From NCBI RefSeq assembly GCF_000003815.2, contig NC_049980.1:825326-853903 (forward strand): 28,578 bases of DNA, read 5' to 3'. Numbering within the stretch: the first letter of the stretch is position 1; each line of letters opens with the position of its first letter. Under the pieces are notes generated by a model. That model was not told the origin of the DNA and made no database searches. It worked only from the letters and a program-made list of their open reading frames with translations. Both the position numbers and the translations under genes were made by a program. Positions 17,789 to 26,412 of the stretch are shown here, in pieces. This DNA is from Branchiostoma floridae (Eukaryota > Chordata > Leptocardii > Amphioxiformes > Branchiostomatidae).

Positions 17789-17893
17789 GTCACGTGACAC
17801 GCACCACTCTGGCAGACAGGTGTCATGACGTCATCAGGCGGCTGAAACACTGTGTGGGCAGACAGACCTGAAAAATGAGGGAAAGATGGCGTC
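17789..17893 (+). promoter_or_regulatory. E-box / CRE / YY1 promoter-like cluster
   Basis: Perfect palindrome GTCACGTGAC (17789-17798, USF/TFE type), perfect ATGACGTCAT (17825-17834, full CRE), and AAGATGGCGTC (17883-17893, YY1 type) lie in order within 105 bp. Vertebrate TATA-less promoters often place YY1 at the start of the transcript. The ATG inside the YY1 match opens only five codons (MASKK, stop). No downstream exon is identified, so this is a candidate promoter or enhancer on motif evidence alone. Confidence 0.35.
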
Positions 17894-18326
17894 GAAAAAA
17901 TGAAAATCAACATTATGTAGTACATACATTTCGGCGTTGGGATATCTGAGGTAGATTAGTCGGAAGGCTAGAAAAAATGTTATGTTTTTGGCTACCCGAT
18001 ATGACCCTGACAATAAATCTATCGTTTTGTAGTCCTTAGCTGGCAAGGAACATGAGATTTTCTATCTGACATATGAGTGGTGAGATATCTAAAACAGGCG
18101 TCCTGTATTCATCACTGTTAACAGATAGATTACTTCTTTCAACAGTTGGTTTGTTCCGTATATACTTTTTTGTGTTTGTACAATGTGTATCTGTACGGTT
18201 GCTAACGTGGTACGTGGTGTTAAAAGTGCCTAATGTATTTCAGTTTTACATTGCTAAGATGTAGTTGTAGGATCGCTTTGGCCGAATTCTAAAAAAATCC
18301 CTACCATCTGACCCAATTTGTTACAG
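17894..18326. other. Non-coding stretch
   Basis: Two short ORFs (17834-18046 minus, 18073-18264 plus) without recognisable domains. No gene is supported. Confidence 0.35.
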
Positions 18327-18460
18327 GATTGTTTGTTCCTTTGTTTGTTTGTTTGTTTTATTGGGATCGCATACATAACAACTTTCCTAGGCCTTAGCAG
18401 GCTAAGCAATGCGGCTTTCATAAACTCTACCCCTAGTTCCTTGTGTAAATTTATGCACAT
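18327..18460 (-). mobile_element. Probable retroelement 3' tail, minus strand
   Basis: Read on the minus strand: gccgcattgcttagcctgct, then aggcctaggaaagttgttat, then AATAAA (18362-18357), followed by (CAAA)n. A poly(A)-signal hexamer followed by a tetranucleotide tail is typical of some LINE/SINE 3' ends. Confidence 0.35.
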
Positions 18461-18496
18461 TTAAGCAGTTTCAAAATTGATCTACCTTGTGTCACT

Positions 18497-18866
18497 TCTT
18501 TCTTTCTTTATTCATGTTGCAACAAAACAGTACACTGTGGGCACTAAGCAGGCTAGTAACGTGGCCACAGACATATAAATACAAAATGAACATGTATATA
18601 CCAGTAATAGAATAGAATAGTTTTTACAATAAAAACTAACACGGCTAACATTTATGCATTACTTGCTTAGTAGCTAAAAATCTACTGGACAGAGGCACGG
18701 CTGGAAGTGAATCTCTTGGTACCACTTCGTGATACCAGCTGATAAAACAGATGTCACTGTAATTACTTGAATTACAAGATAAACCGCCTTCCCAATCTTC
18801 CATTAAGACCACCACATTAGCGACCTTGTTCAAAGAATTCCACAGATAATTGTGAGGTAGAGCCAA
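18497..18866 (-). mobile_element. Probable LINE 3' end, minus strand
   Basis: Minus strand: a 73-codon frame (18866-18645, includes LWNSLNKVANVVVLMEDWEG) is followed by about 130 bp of 3' sequence, then gcctgcttagtgcccacagt, gttgcaacatgaataaa (AATAAA at 18512-18507) and a (GAAA)n tail. The gcctgcttag(tg)cc string is similar to the neighbouring tail at 18327-18460. A WNSL string occurs near the C-terminus of many LINE reverse-transcriptase proteins, but the match here is too short to be sure. Confidence 0.35.
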
Positions 18867-19020
18867 ATTAATCTTTTTAAGATTGCTTCTAGATCACTTA
18901 AGATTGATTCGAGATCTCTTAATACGTCAAGGTCTCTTTAAGATTGCTTGTACATTCCTTAAAGATTGGTTGAAGATCTTTTTAAGATAGTTGAAGATCA
19001 TTTAAGGTTGCGTGTAGATT
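18862..19020 (+). repeat. Degenerate tandem repeat, about 20-24 bp unit
   Basis: About seven diverged copies of tttaagattg(c/g)tt(g/c)(t/a)agatc. Unit length varies, as expected for an old array. Confidence 0.75.
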
Positions 19021-19131
19021 TCTCACCAGATAAGCTCTTAAGAACAGAACTGGACTGGACACCCGTGGTGTGTTTCAATGGAGCGAATCAGATCGTACCG
19101 ATCGTCCCTGACCACAGCATGTGGGGTTTGG

Positions 19132-19168
19132 TCAGGCCACAGCAAGTAAATTTTTTATGGATGACATC
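19132..19168 (-). repeat. Dispersed module 'gtcatccata...cttgctgtggcc', inverted copy
   Basis: tcaggccacagcaagtaaat, then tttttatggatgacatc, is the inverted counterpart of the modules at 19620-19651 and 19699-19730. Confidence 0.75.
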
Positions 19169-19172
19169 AGCG

Positions 19173-19619
19173 CGCTTATTAATTTTTGCCTGATTTCAGG
19201 AAAAAAACAAGAATTTTTTTTCCTCTTTGGGGATGGTCAGATGGACCAAAATAGGCAAACATGTTGCGTTGAAGCCTAAATTATACTTGTAGAAGTGACA
19301 CTAGGGAGGTAGTCATGAGTATAGTTGCAGAAGTGAAACTTGTTGGATTGTTGTAAAAGTGCCACCAATATGGAAGAGATGAAGGTAGTTGCCAGCTCGG
19401 CAAGTGATACCATTGTACCACACTAGTATCACTTTTACTACAGTAGTTCACTTCTTGAACATGCCTTGTTTAGTTGTGATGCCATGTTTTGTCACTTTAA
19501 ATCTTTTATTACGACGTTTATTTTCGTTTATGGTGTTTATTTTGAAAATTTAGCTATCTTGTTTTTTAACCCATCCGTGTTTGTTTTCTTCGCGCCGTGT
19601 CATTATTTTTGCATTGGAA
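19173..19619. other. Non-coding stretch with gtagaagtgacact-type repeats
   Basis: Three diverged copies of gtagaagtgacact (about 19290, 19327, 19354) precede an inverted form (actagtatcacttttactac, about 19424-19443). This may be a decayed inverted-repeat element. Confidence 0.35.
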
Positions 19620-19651
19620 GTCATCCATAAAATCTACTTGCTGTGGCCTTA
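19620..19651 (+). repeat. Dispersed module 'gtcatccata...cttgctgtggcc', direct copy 1
   Basis: gtcatccataaaatctactt, then gctgtggcctta. Direct copy of the module at 19699-19730. Confidence 0.75.
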
Positions 19652-19698
19652 GATAAAATCTTCTCTAGGGCTAGGAATCTCTGGAATCTCAGTGTGAT

Positions 19699-19730
19699 GT
19701 CATCCATAATACTAACTTGCTGTGGCCTTA
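19699..19730 (+). repeat. Dispersed module 'gtcatccata...cttgctgtggcc', direct copy 2
   Basis: gtcatccataatactaactt, then gctgtggcctta. Its last bases form the acceptor-like ccttacag in front of the frame entering the N run, so that acceptor is probably repeat-derived. Confidence 0.75.
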
Positions 19731-19834
19731 CAGAGCTATGATACCTGCTGTGCGCTAGTTTGTGTACAGCCTTGTGTTCAGTTCGACGGTAGAGTCAGCA
19801 AGTTCAAGAACGGACACATCAAGAACAATGACCC
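19731..19834 (+). other. Possible exon start running into an assembly gap
   Basis: After ccttacag (AG at 19732-19733) a frame reads SYDTCCALVCVQPCVQ and on to the gap. It contains four closely spaced cysteines. A second frame is also open, so the reading is ambiguous. No family is recognised, and the acceptor overlaps a repeat module. Coding status cannot be settled because the next 663 bases are N. Confidence 0.15.
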
Positions 19835-20497
19835 NNNNNNNNNNNNNNNNNNNNNNNNNNNNNNNNNNNNNNNNNNNNNNNNNNNNNNNNNNNNNNNNNN
19901 NNNNNNNNNNNNNNNNNNNNNNNNNNNNNNNNNNNNNNNNNNNNNNNNNNNNNNNNNNNNNNNNNNNNNNNNNNNNNNNNNNNNNNNNNNNNNNNNNNNN
20001 NNNNNNNNNNNNNNNNNNNNNNNNNNNNNNNNNNNNNNNNNNNNNNNNNNNNNNNNNNNNNNNNNNNNNNNNNNNNNNNNNNNNNNNNNNNNNNNNNNNN
20101 NNNNNNNNNNNNNNNNNNNNNNNNNNNNNNNNNNNNNNNNNNNNNNNNNNNNNNNNNNNNNNNNNNNNNNNNNNNNNNNNNNNNNNNNNNNNNNNNNNNN
20201 NNNNNNNNNNNNNNNNNNNNNNNNNNNNNNNNNNNNNNNNNNNNNNNNNNNNNNNNNNNNNNNNNNNNNNNNNNNNNNNNNNNNNNNNNNNNNNNNNNNN
20301 NNNNNNNNNNNNNNNNNNNNNNNNNNNNNNNNNNNNNNNNNNNNNNNNNNNNNNNNNNNNNNNNNNNNNNNNNNNNNNNNNNNNNNNNNNNNNNNNNNNN
20401 NNNNNNNNNNNNNNNNNNNNNNNNNNNNNNNNNNNNNNNNNNNNNNNNNNNNNNNNNNNNNNNNNNNNNNNNNNNNNNNNNNNNNNNNNNNNNNNNN
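19835..20497. other. Assembly gap (663 N)
   Basis: An unbroken run of N. Long frames reported across it are artefacts. Confidence 1.
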
Positions 20498-21013
20498 AAT
20501 CCACGCATGTGACTTTAACGCGCTGTCAGAGGCACTGATTCTTCAAGTTCAACTCTTTACTTTGAAGCTCTCACGAACCGCGCCTCCGCTCTACACCCAG
20601 GTTCAAGTCGCGGGGGACACAACAAGGAGTTGAGCAAATAAATTCGCTTTGGAAGACATATCCCAGAATCAGAGAGGGACGGGGACTTGTCTCATTGTAC
20701 AAACACTAGAAGGAAGTACAAGCGTGCCTCTCACAGACTCGTGAAAGACTCGAGCCGATCTGTTTGTTTGTTTTCCCTGATTAATATATCAACTTTTTTT
20801 CTTCTAATAATCATGACAGGGAAGGGATTTTGCTTTGTTTTGCTCCAAAAAGTTTCATCTCTTCTCCTTTGTTTTTCACTTAGTCAGCTTCATACAATTA
20901 TGATATCTTTGGTGAGTGATCTGATTTTAATTGACTCGCCTTCAAACATATTCCTCCTATCGTTTCATCATCATAAGTCGTTTGGACTTGTGACTCATGT
21001 TGTGAAAAAATGG
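20498..21013. other. Non-coding stretch after the gap
   Basis: cccaggttcaagtcgcgggg (about 20597-20616) resembles a tRNA T-arm/B-box, but no A-box or cloverleaf can be drawn in front of it. The 152-codon ORF at 20687-21145 runs into the SINE and looks spurious. Confidence 0.3.
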
Positions 21014-21170
21014 CATTCGTGTGGCGTAGAGATACGGTGTTTGGCTCAGACCTCAGAGGTCCTGAATTCGAATCTCCTGAATGGTGCATTAAATGGAAAT
21101 GCAACTTGTAACTGTTTAGTACAAACCCAGTGTGTTACGCCTTGAGGCGGTTTGCCATGTAAGCCATACA
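21014..21170 (+). mobile_element. tRNA-derived SINE-like element
   Basis: The head contains an A-box-like gtggcgtagagatacgg (21021-21037) and a B-box-like gaattcgaatc (21064-21074) about 40 bp apart, the internal RNA polymerase III promoter layout. The body then reads actgtttagtacaaacccag and tgtgttacgccttgaggcgg, which is also found alone at 11377-11430. That shows a composite tRNA-like head plus unrelated tail. A short palindrome (gccttgaggc) lies in the tail. The B-box departs from GGTTCGANTCC at two positions, so the copy is likely inactive. Confidence 0.55.
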
Positions 21171-21293
21171 AAGGTTTTTTCATGACCAACAAAAAACATA
21201 TTTTTTAAAACAAGAAGTTCATAGAACCTTCATCAAAGCTAGCAAATGTCAGTTCTTGTGTGGACAAAGTGATCAGAAGATGCTACTAGAAAT

Positions 21294-21438
21294 ACTCTCC
21301 ATGCAGAGGTTCGACTCCGACTATTTTGACGTGCTTTTCAACATCTTTGGCGGTTTTTCTATTAATATTGTTGTCCCATTTTCTTATGGCCGGCCTATAT
21401 GAAAGCTGCCAGAGTCAAACATCTGCTTGGAGAAGAGT
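21294..21438. mobile_element. MITE of the CTCCAAGCAGA family
   Basis: Left arm 21294-21318 (actctccatgcagaggttcg...) and right arm 21412-21438, which read on the minus strand is actcttctccaagcagatgt..., are inverted repeats. The 93-bp interior is non-coding and includes ggccggcctatatgaaagct. The TIR core is shared with the elements at 9240-9379 and 5686-6112. Confidence 0.7.
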
Positions 21439-22449
21439 GGGAGGGTGAGTGAGATTATGTAGTGTGTATTTTGTCTGGATAGGCATGCTTCCTGTAGGAC
21501 TCGTAACGGATTTGTTCACAGACCCCCGAGACTTGAAAGAGTGCATGAAGGGATAGAGATCGCCAAACTGACATTTAGAAGGTGTATCTGTTAGTGACTC
21601 ATGGATTTGACTATGTGATGACGGGTAGCTAAGTCTGAGCGGATGTTATTACACGGAAGATGGGCTTTGGTGATTTTTCGGGGCTTCAAATATCGCGATG
21701 CACTTTTTTTGTAAGCAAAATGAAAGATTTGCACCTCAACGTTGACTGTGGGTGCGACAGTGCACCGAGTTTGTTTACGTAAAGGTTTGATTGTAGACTT
21801 AGTACATTTATGTGCATCATATTCTTGACAGAATGCACTTCACTTGCCAGTGTCCGAGAAATGATAACTTTTGAAGTTAGAAATGACGGAATCTTTGCCT
21901 ATAGTATGTTGAATTTCCTGTTTAATTTTTCTACAAAATATGTATTTGTTATTTGGGTTCAACGCACATTTTCAAAGCTGGAAACTACTTTGCGTTAACT
22001 ATATACGTTGGTGTAACGGATAGGTCTCGTTTGATTTAAAGCCCAACTCGAAAGTAATAGAGGGGTAAGTATACCAGGAGAACTCTTGTTCCAATGGGGA
22101 CCGTAGCCTAAGCGAGCAATAAGGGAATCACCAAGGTTGTCTCATCAACTATAGAGCAGAAACTGTTTAATGGATTACCAACACTATCACTAAAGTAGGT
22201 CAAGGTTCAACTTTAAAAAACAATATATGTTAAGCTAAACGGACAAATAAAGTTCTACTTTTAGACTAGAAAAGCCATCAGAGAAGTTGCCATATGTCCT
22301 AAAAACATTTGGTCATTTTGTCCTTTTGGTATATCTCTTCTTTACAAACTTCCTTTTTACTAGAGGAAACCAGGCCATGTGCTGATGACAGATTGGCCAC
22401 AGTTGTTTGCCGACCGTTTAAAAGAGTAATCTGTTTGTTTTGACAAGAG
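21439..22449. other. Non-coding stretch
   Basis: 21473-21510 (ctggataggcatgcttcctg, then taggactcgtaacgg) is a fragment of the repeat seen at 11212-11340. The 62-codon ORF at 21810-21998 has no recognisable domain. The remainder is unremarkable. Confidence 0.4.
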
Positions 22450-22493
22450 CGACCTTGGTAGGGATCATCGCAAATAGACCTTTCAACAGCCCC

Positions 22494-22535
22494 TGACCTT
22501 TCACCTTTGGGGTCACGGTCAGTTCACAGAGGTCA
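22494..22535. promoter_or_regulatory. Nuclear-receptor cluster: DR1 plus DR3
   Basis: tgacctttcacct (22494-22506) is, on the minus strand, AGGTGAAAGGTCA, a DR1 with one mismatch and HNF4/RXR type. AGTTCA-cag-AGGTCA (22521-22535) is a DR3 on the plus strand, VDR type. An additional GGGTCA lies between them and a gaccttgg half-site at 22451. Motif evidence only. Confidence 0.4.
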
Positions 22536-22536
22536 C

Positions 22537-23046
22537 CTTTTAACCATGAAATATTGCTCCGCTGGGAAGCCAGAAGGAGGGGACCCGTAAAACGGCAATC
22601 TCACTTCAGGGCAGCGCCCATGTTGGTGATTAATTGTGTGCGAAATACATTTGTTAGCGGTCGCGAACACGTCGCAAATTTCTTGCCAACTGACGCAAAA
22701 GGTCGCCTAAAATGGCATTTTTAAAGAAAAGTTCCAAACACTGCAATTTTCAATGAGATTATCTTGTATCTATTTGAGGTTGACACACAAGGAGGTATTT
22801 TACCTGTGTGCCGCATGTCAATTTCACTGGAAGAGACAATTGGTGAAAAGTTCGCAAAGTCGCCGCAATAATTTGTCGCTAGCATGCGCGGCCCACTGGG
22901 TTGCCAGTTTAAGGAATGATGGATACTAATACAAAAAAAATACAATTTATCATTCTGATTTACGAAGAAAAAGACAGATGAAGATCGCATTTTTCAAATG
23001 TCGTTCGGAAAAGCATATATGCACGATGTAACGTTTCAATAACGAA
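22537..23046. other. Non-coding stretch before the second gap
   Basis: Several ggtcgc/tcgcaa motifs (22655-22705) recur. The minus-strand 89-codon frame (22721-22990) has no recognisable domain. Confidence 0.3.
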
Positions 23047-23674
23047 NNNNNNNNNNNNNNNNNNNNNNNNNNNNNNNNNNNNNNNNNNNNNNNNNNNNNN
23101 NNNNNNNNNNNNNNNNNNNNNNNNNNNNNNNNNNNNNNNNNNNNNNNNNNNNNNNNNNNNNNNNNNNNNNNNNNNNNNNNNNNNNNNNNNNNNNNNNNNN
23201 NNNNNNNNNNNNNNNNNNNNNNNNNNNNNNNNNNNNNNNNNNNNNNNNNNNNNNNNNNNNNNNNNNNNNNNNNNNNNNNNNNNNNNNNNNNNNNNNNNNN
23301 NNNNNNNNNNNNNNNNNNNNNNNNNNNNNNNNNNNNNNNNNNNNNNNNNNNNNNNNNNNNNNNNNNNNNNNNNNNNNNNNNNNNNNNNNNNNNNNNNNNN
23401 NNNNNNNNNNNNNNNNNNNNNNNNNNNNNNNNNNNNNNNNNNNNNNNNNNNNNNNNNNNNNNNNNNNNNNNNNNNNNNNNNNNNNNNNNNNNNNNNNNNN
23501 NNNNNNNNNNNNNNNNNNNNNNNNNNNNNNNNNNNNNNNNNNNNNNNNNNNNNNNNNNNNNNNNNNNNNNNNNNNNNNNNNNNNNNNNNNNNNNNNNNNN
23601 NNNNNNNNNNNNNNNNNNNNNNNNNNNNNNNNNNNNNNNNNNNNNNNNNNNNNNNNNNNNNNNNNNNNNNNNNN
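23047..23674. other. Assembly gap (628 N)
   Basis: An unbroken run of N. Frames crossing it are artefacts. Confidence 1.
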
Positions 23675-24089
23675 TATCAAAAGATAAGATGTGAAAGAAC
23701 AAACAAGAAATCTTTTTAAAAAAGCTGTGCCTTGCCGCGTATTTTATGTTATTTTGGTAAGTTAGACTAGATTCTACGCTTAAAAATCCCGAGTTCCACA
23801 TGTCGCCCCCCTCCCCCCTCATTATCATAATTTATGTCAGATGAATTATTGGCACATTAAACAGGTTTTGTAAAACTTTTTGACCCACAATGAATATGCA
23901 TTATATTTTATTACAAACTAAGTTCCTTCTGATGCAATTTGTGATATATCTTTATATAAACATGGTGAGTTAAAGCGTAGATTTATTACGCTGGACCACA
24001 TACAGTAACATGCGTCTAGAAGACCGTTTTAATACTCGCCTGGAATGTACCATTGTCTAACTAAGCCATGAAACTCGGCAAGGAAAGAA
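23675..24089. other. Non-coding AT-rich stretch
   Basis: No ORF worth reporting and no repeat structure that I can see. Confidence 0.35.
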
Positions 24090-24112
24090 GGGCCTTTGGA
24101 AGGGGCTTTGGA

Positions 24113-24459
24113 CTGTGGTGCTCAGTGCAGTGGGCGAGGGTCGACGGGGGAAAACTGCGACTACGCTTTTAATCCCCTGCTTCCCCCCTGTAGTCGTATC
24201 AGTCTGGTATGAACTGTCTGTCTTGTACGTTTCGTATGTCTTTTTTATTTGGATGTGTCAAGTTGGCAGGAGTGGGTTGGTGGGAGCTCGGCGGACAAGT
24301 AACCTGTTGTGGGTAGCTTGACACATCCCTTTTTCTTTCCTTCTTCTCTTGTATGTTCTTTGAAATGATGTAAAAAAAATGAAAACAGTGAAAAAACGTC
24401 TTGTCTCTCTTGTCTAGTTTTCTTTCTTTTTTTTATTTTGTTATACCCCCATTAAAAAC
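24113..24459 (+). mobile_element. 347-bp retroposon-like insert with 23-bp target-site duplication
   Basis: The 23-bp string starting gggcctttggaaggggcttt occurs perfectly at 24090-24112 and 24460-24482, exactly bracketing this insert. The insert ends ...tatacccccattaaaaac, which would be a short A-rich tail in plus orientation. Inside, ggatgtgtcaag (24251-24262) and cttgacacatcc (24317-24328) form a perfect 12-bp stem around 54 bases. A long, exact duplication and no TIRs fit target-primed retrotransposition of a 5'-truncated LINE or a SINE. The 68-codon ORF starting at 24115 is probably not a protein. Confidence 0.7.
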
Positions 24460-24560
24460 GGGCCTTTGGAAGGGGCTTTGGAAGGGCTGGGTTAACAGGT
24501 CCGTCCATCCATGGATCCATGGAAGAAAGCTGGCGTAAAGCCTTGCCGGCGGCAAGGCAA
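24460..24560. repeat. Right target-site duplication and small palindromes
   Basis: The second copy of the 23-bp duplication lies at 24460-24482. It is followed by ccatggatccatgg (24509-24522, perfect) and gccttgccggcggcaaggc (24540-24558, a 9-bp stem around one base). Confidence 0.8.
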
Positions 24561-26178
24561 AAAAGGAAGAAACTACATTTAGTATAACATACTTAAGATA
24601 TGTTTTGTCATTTGTTAAAGCTCCCTGAGAAATATTTTTCATTCCGAAGGCGACATGTTTGCTATTGAAACTTCTTTAGCATGCTCGCAGTTTTTGGAGG
24701 CCCATGGGATGCCATCCATGTAATCAAATCATCATGGCCTAAAGGATTGGCAAGGCGACGTTTCCTTATACAATTAGAGAGCGTTGCCCGCCTACGCCCT
24801 AGATAGAGCCATATTTTCTTAAGAAAAACGCTGCCAAACATGCCGGTACTTCAGTAGACAGTTAGATGCAAAAATCTCTCTTGGGGATTGATATGCAAAG
24901 TCAGTTAAAACTTTGAAATTGTACAGCAGTATCAAATCATCCCTGTTCGTGTGTCACACAATGACGATGTGCATGCTTTCCAAGCAGAGGTTTGGTGGGA
25001 TTTTGTTACCTTTTTATCATGTACTCCATTTTTTATCGGCCATGCTTCACCGACGTTAATACACGTAGGCTTCGACGTTACGACGTCTATAAGATGTTTG
25101 TGGGGCCAATACAGGTGGGGCATATAATAAAAAGGTCACAGTTTCCTCAAGAAGACTTTGCTTGATGCGTATGAATTGTCGTTAATCACGATGGGCAACC
25201 AAGATAAATTGGCGTAGTCGACGAAGCATTTCCGTTTCCGTGCCCACTATCTCCATATTGAGCTCGTTACCAAGTGCTCCCTGCCTTCACATTGTCACGG
25301 TTAGTACTGAATGTACAACTCAAACCTTACAGCAAATGTGGCCATTGCATCTTCGTGACTCTTCGGCGAACTCAGAGAGCCACCTGAGCCAAGGTTATTT
25401 CGAAGACCAAGTTGTGCTAATCATTTCCACCCTTCTCCTTTCAAACAAAAACAAAAGAATTATCTTCTTAACTTCTCTTTTATCAGACGATATATCTGTA
25501 GATATTGTTTTTTTTGTATGGTCAGGTTTATTAGAATTAGTTTACTCAATCACAAGAATTTATTATCATTGCTATTATGGCAACAAGTTATTGTTACGGA
25601 GAACAATGATACGTTTATTGGCAAAACAAAATGGAACCCTTTAAAACCCCATACGTTAACATTACGGCCATGCAGATTGGATTATATAAATACATCCACA
25701 TGCGCATCTATTGTTGGCCGTTTACAAAAAAAAAAAGATTACAGTTTTTAACCATACTGTATATCGTACAACCCAACTGCAAAATATATGCCATACAATG
25801 CAAAATACAATACCGAAAAACGTATACTAATGTCATAGCTCACCAATGTCAATTCAATGTAAAAGCAGATTTGACTAGAGAAGAATAGAATAGAGAATCC
25901 TTTGTTCGGTATACCAAACTCTACTTTGTTTTAACCCTCCTGGCCACTGTGATTTCATAATGAATGCACCGCCTTTTCACTCGCTCCATTGCATGTTCCT
26001 AGGGGATGTCATTCATATAATCAAATCAATAAGTCGGGTTAGCATCACGAGATCGTCACCAAACGAGTCGTACGATGCCGGCATACAGTCTACACCCATT
26101 CTGCGGTTACTTCTCGTTTGTACGCGAACATTTCACACAAGGCCACAGCAAGCAGATCAAGTCGTCTGCACCCTGCGT
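24561..26178. other. Long stretch without a supported gene
   Basis: ttccaagcagaggttt (24978-24993) is an isolated copy of the CTCCAAGCAGA core. A 26-bp string (gggatgccatccatgtaatc...) at 24706-24731 recurs with three changes at 26003-26028. Plus-strand ORFs at 25240-25644 and 25518-25888 overlap in different frames and have no recognisable domain. An acceptor-like ccttacag occurs at about 25326-25333. Confidence 0.35.
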
Positions 26179-26188
26179 GACTCAGACG

Positions 26189-26402
26189 GGTCTCACTAAA
26201 TACCGAAAACAACAGAAAACTATCGAAAACAACTTTCACTAATTACCGAAAACAACCGAATACAACTTTCGAAAACAACCAAACACAACTTTCGAAAACA
26301 ACTCGACGCAACCATAAACAACAGCTATAATTTCAATGGGTTAATATTCAATAATAGTTGTTTTCGGTAGATTTCAAGTTGTTTTCGGTATCTAGTGAGA
26401 CC
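26189..26402. mobile_element. 214-bp Mutator-like non-autonomous element with 10-bp TSD
   Basis: Perfect direct repeats GACTCAGACG flank the element at 26179-26188 and 26403-26412. The TIRs start GGTCTCACTA on both ends and continue (a/g)ataccgaaaacaac. The left half is filled with variants of (a/t)(c/t)cgaaaacaac in direct orientation (about six), and the right end has two inverted ones, so the ends carry subterminal repeats. A 10-bp target-site duplication suits Mutator-like (MULE) transposons better than hAT (8 bp) or Tc1 (TA). No coding capacity. The intact duplication suggests a fairly recent insertion. Confidence 0.8.
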
Positions 26403-26412
26403 GACTCAGACG

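Noticed and set aside
20597-20616. cccaggttcaagtcgcgggg as a tRNA T-arm.
   Set aside because: No acceptor, D or anticodon arm can be built upstream.
19722-20633. Long frames across the first N run (also the minus-strand frames there and those at 22950-23828).
   Set aside because: Their length comes from unknown bases; only short real segments flank the gaps.
20687-21145. 152-codon ORF after the first gap.
   Set aside because: It runs into the tRNA-derived SINE and its hydrophobic stretches reflect T-rich DNA; no family resemblance.
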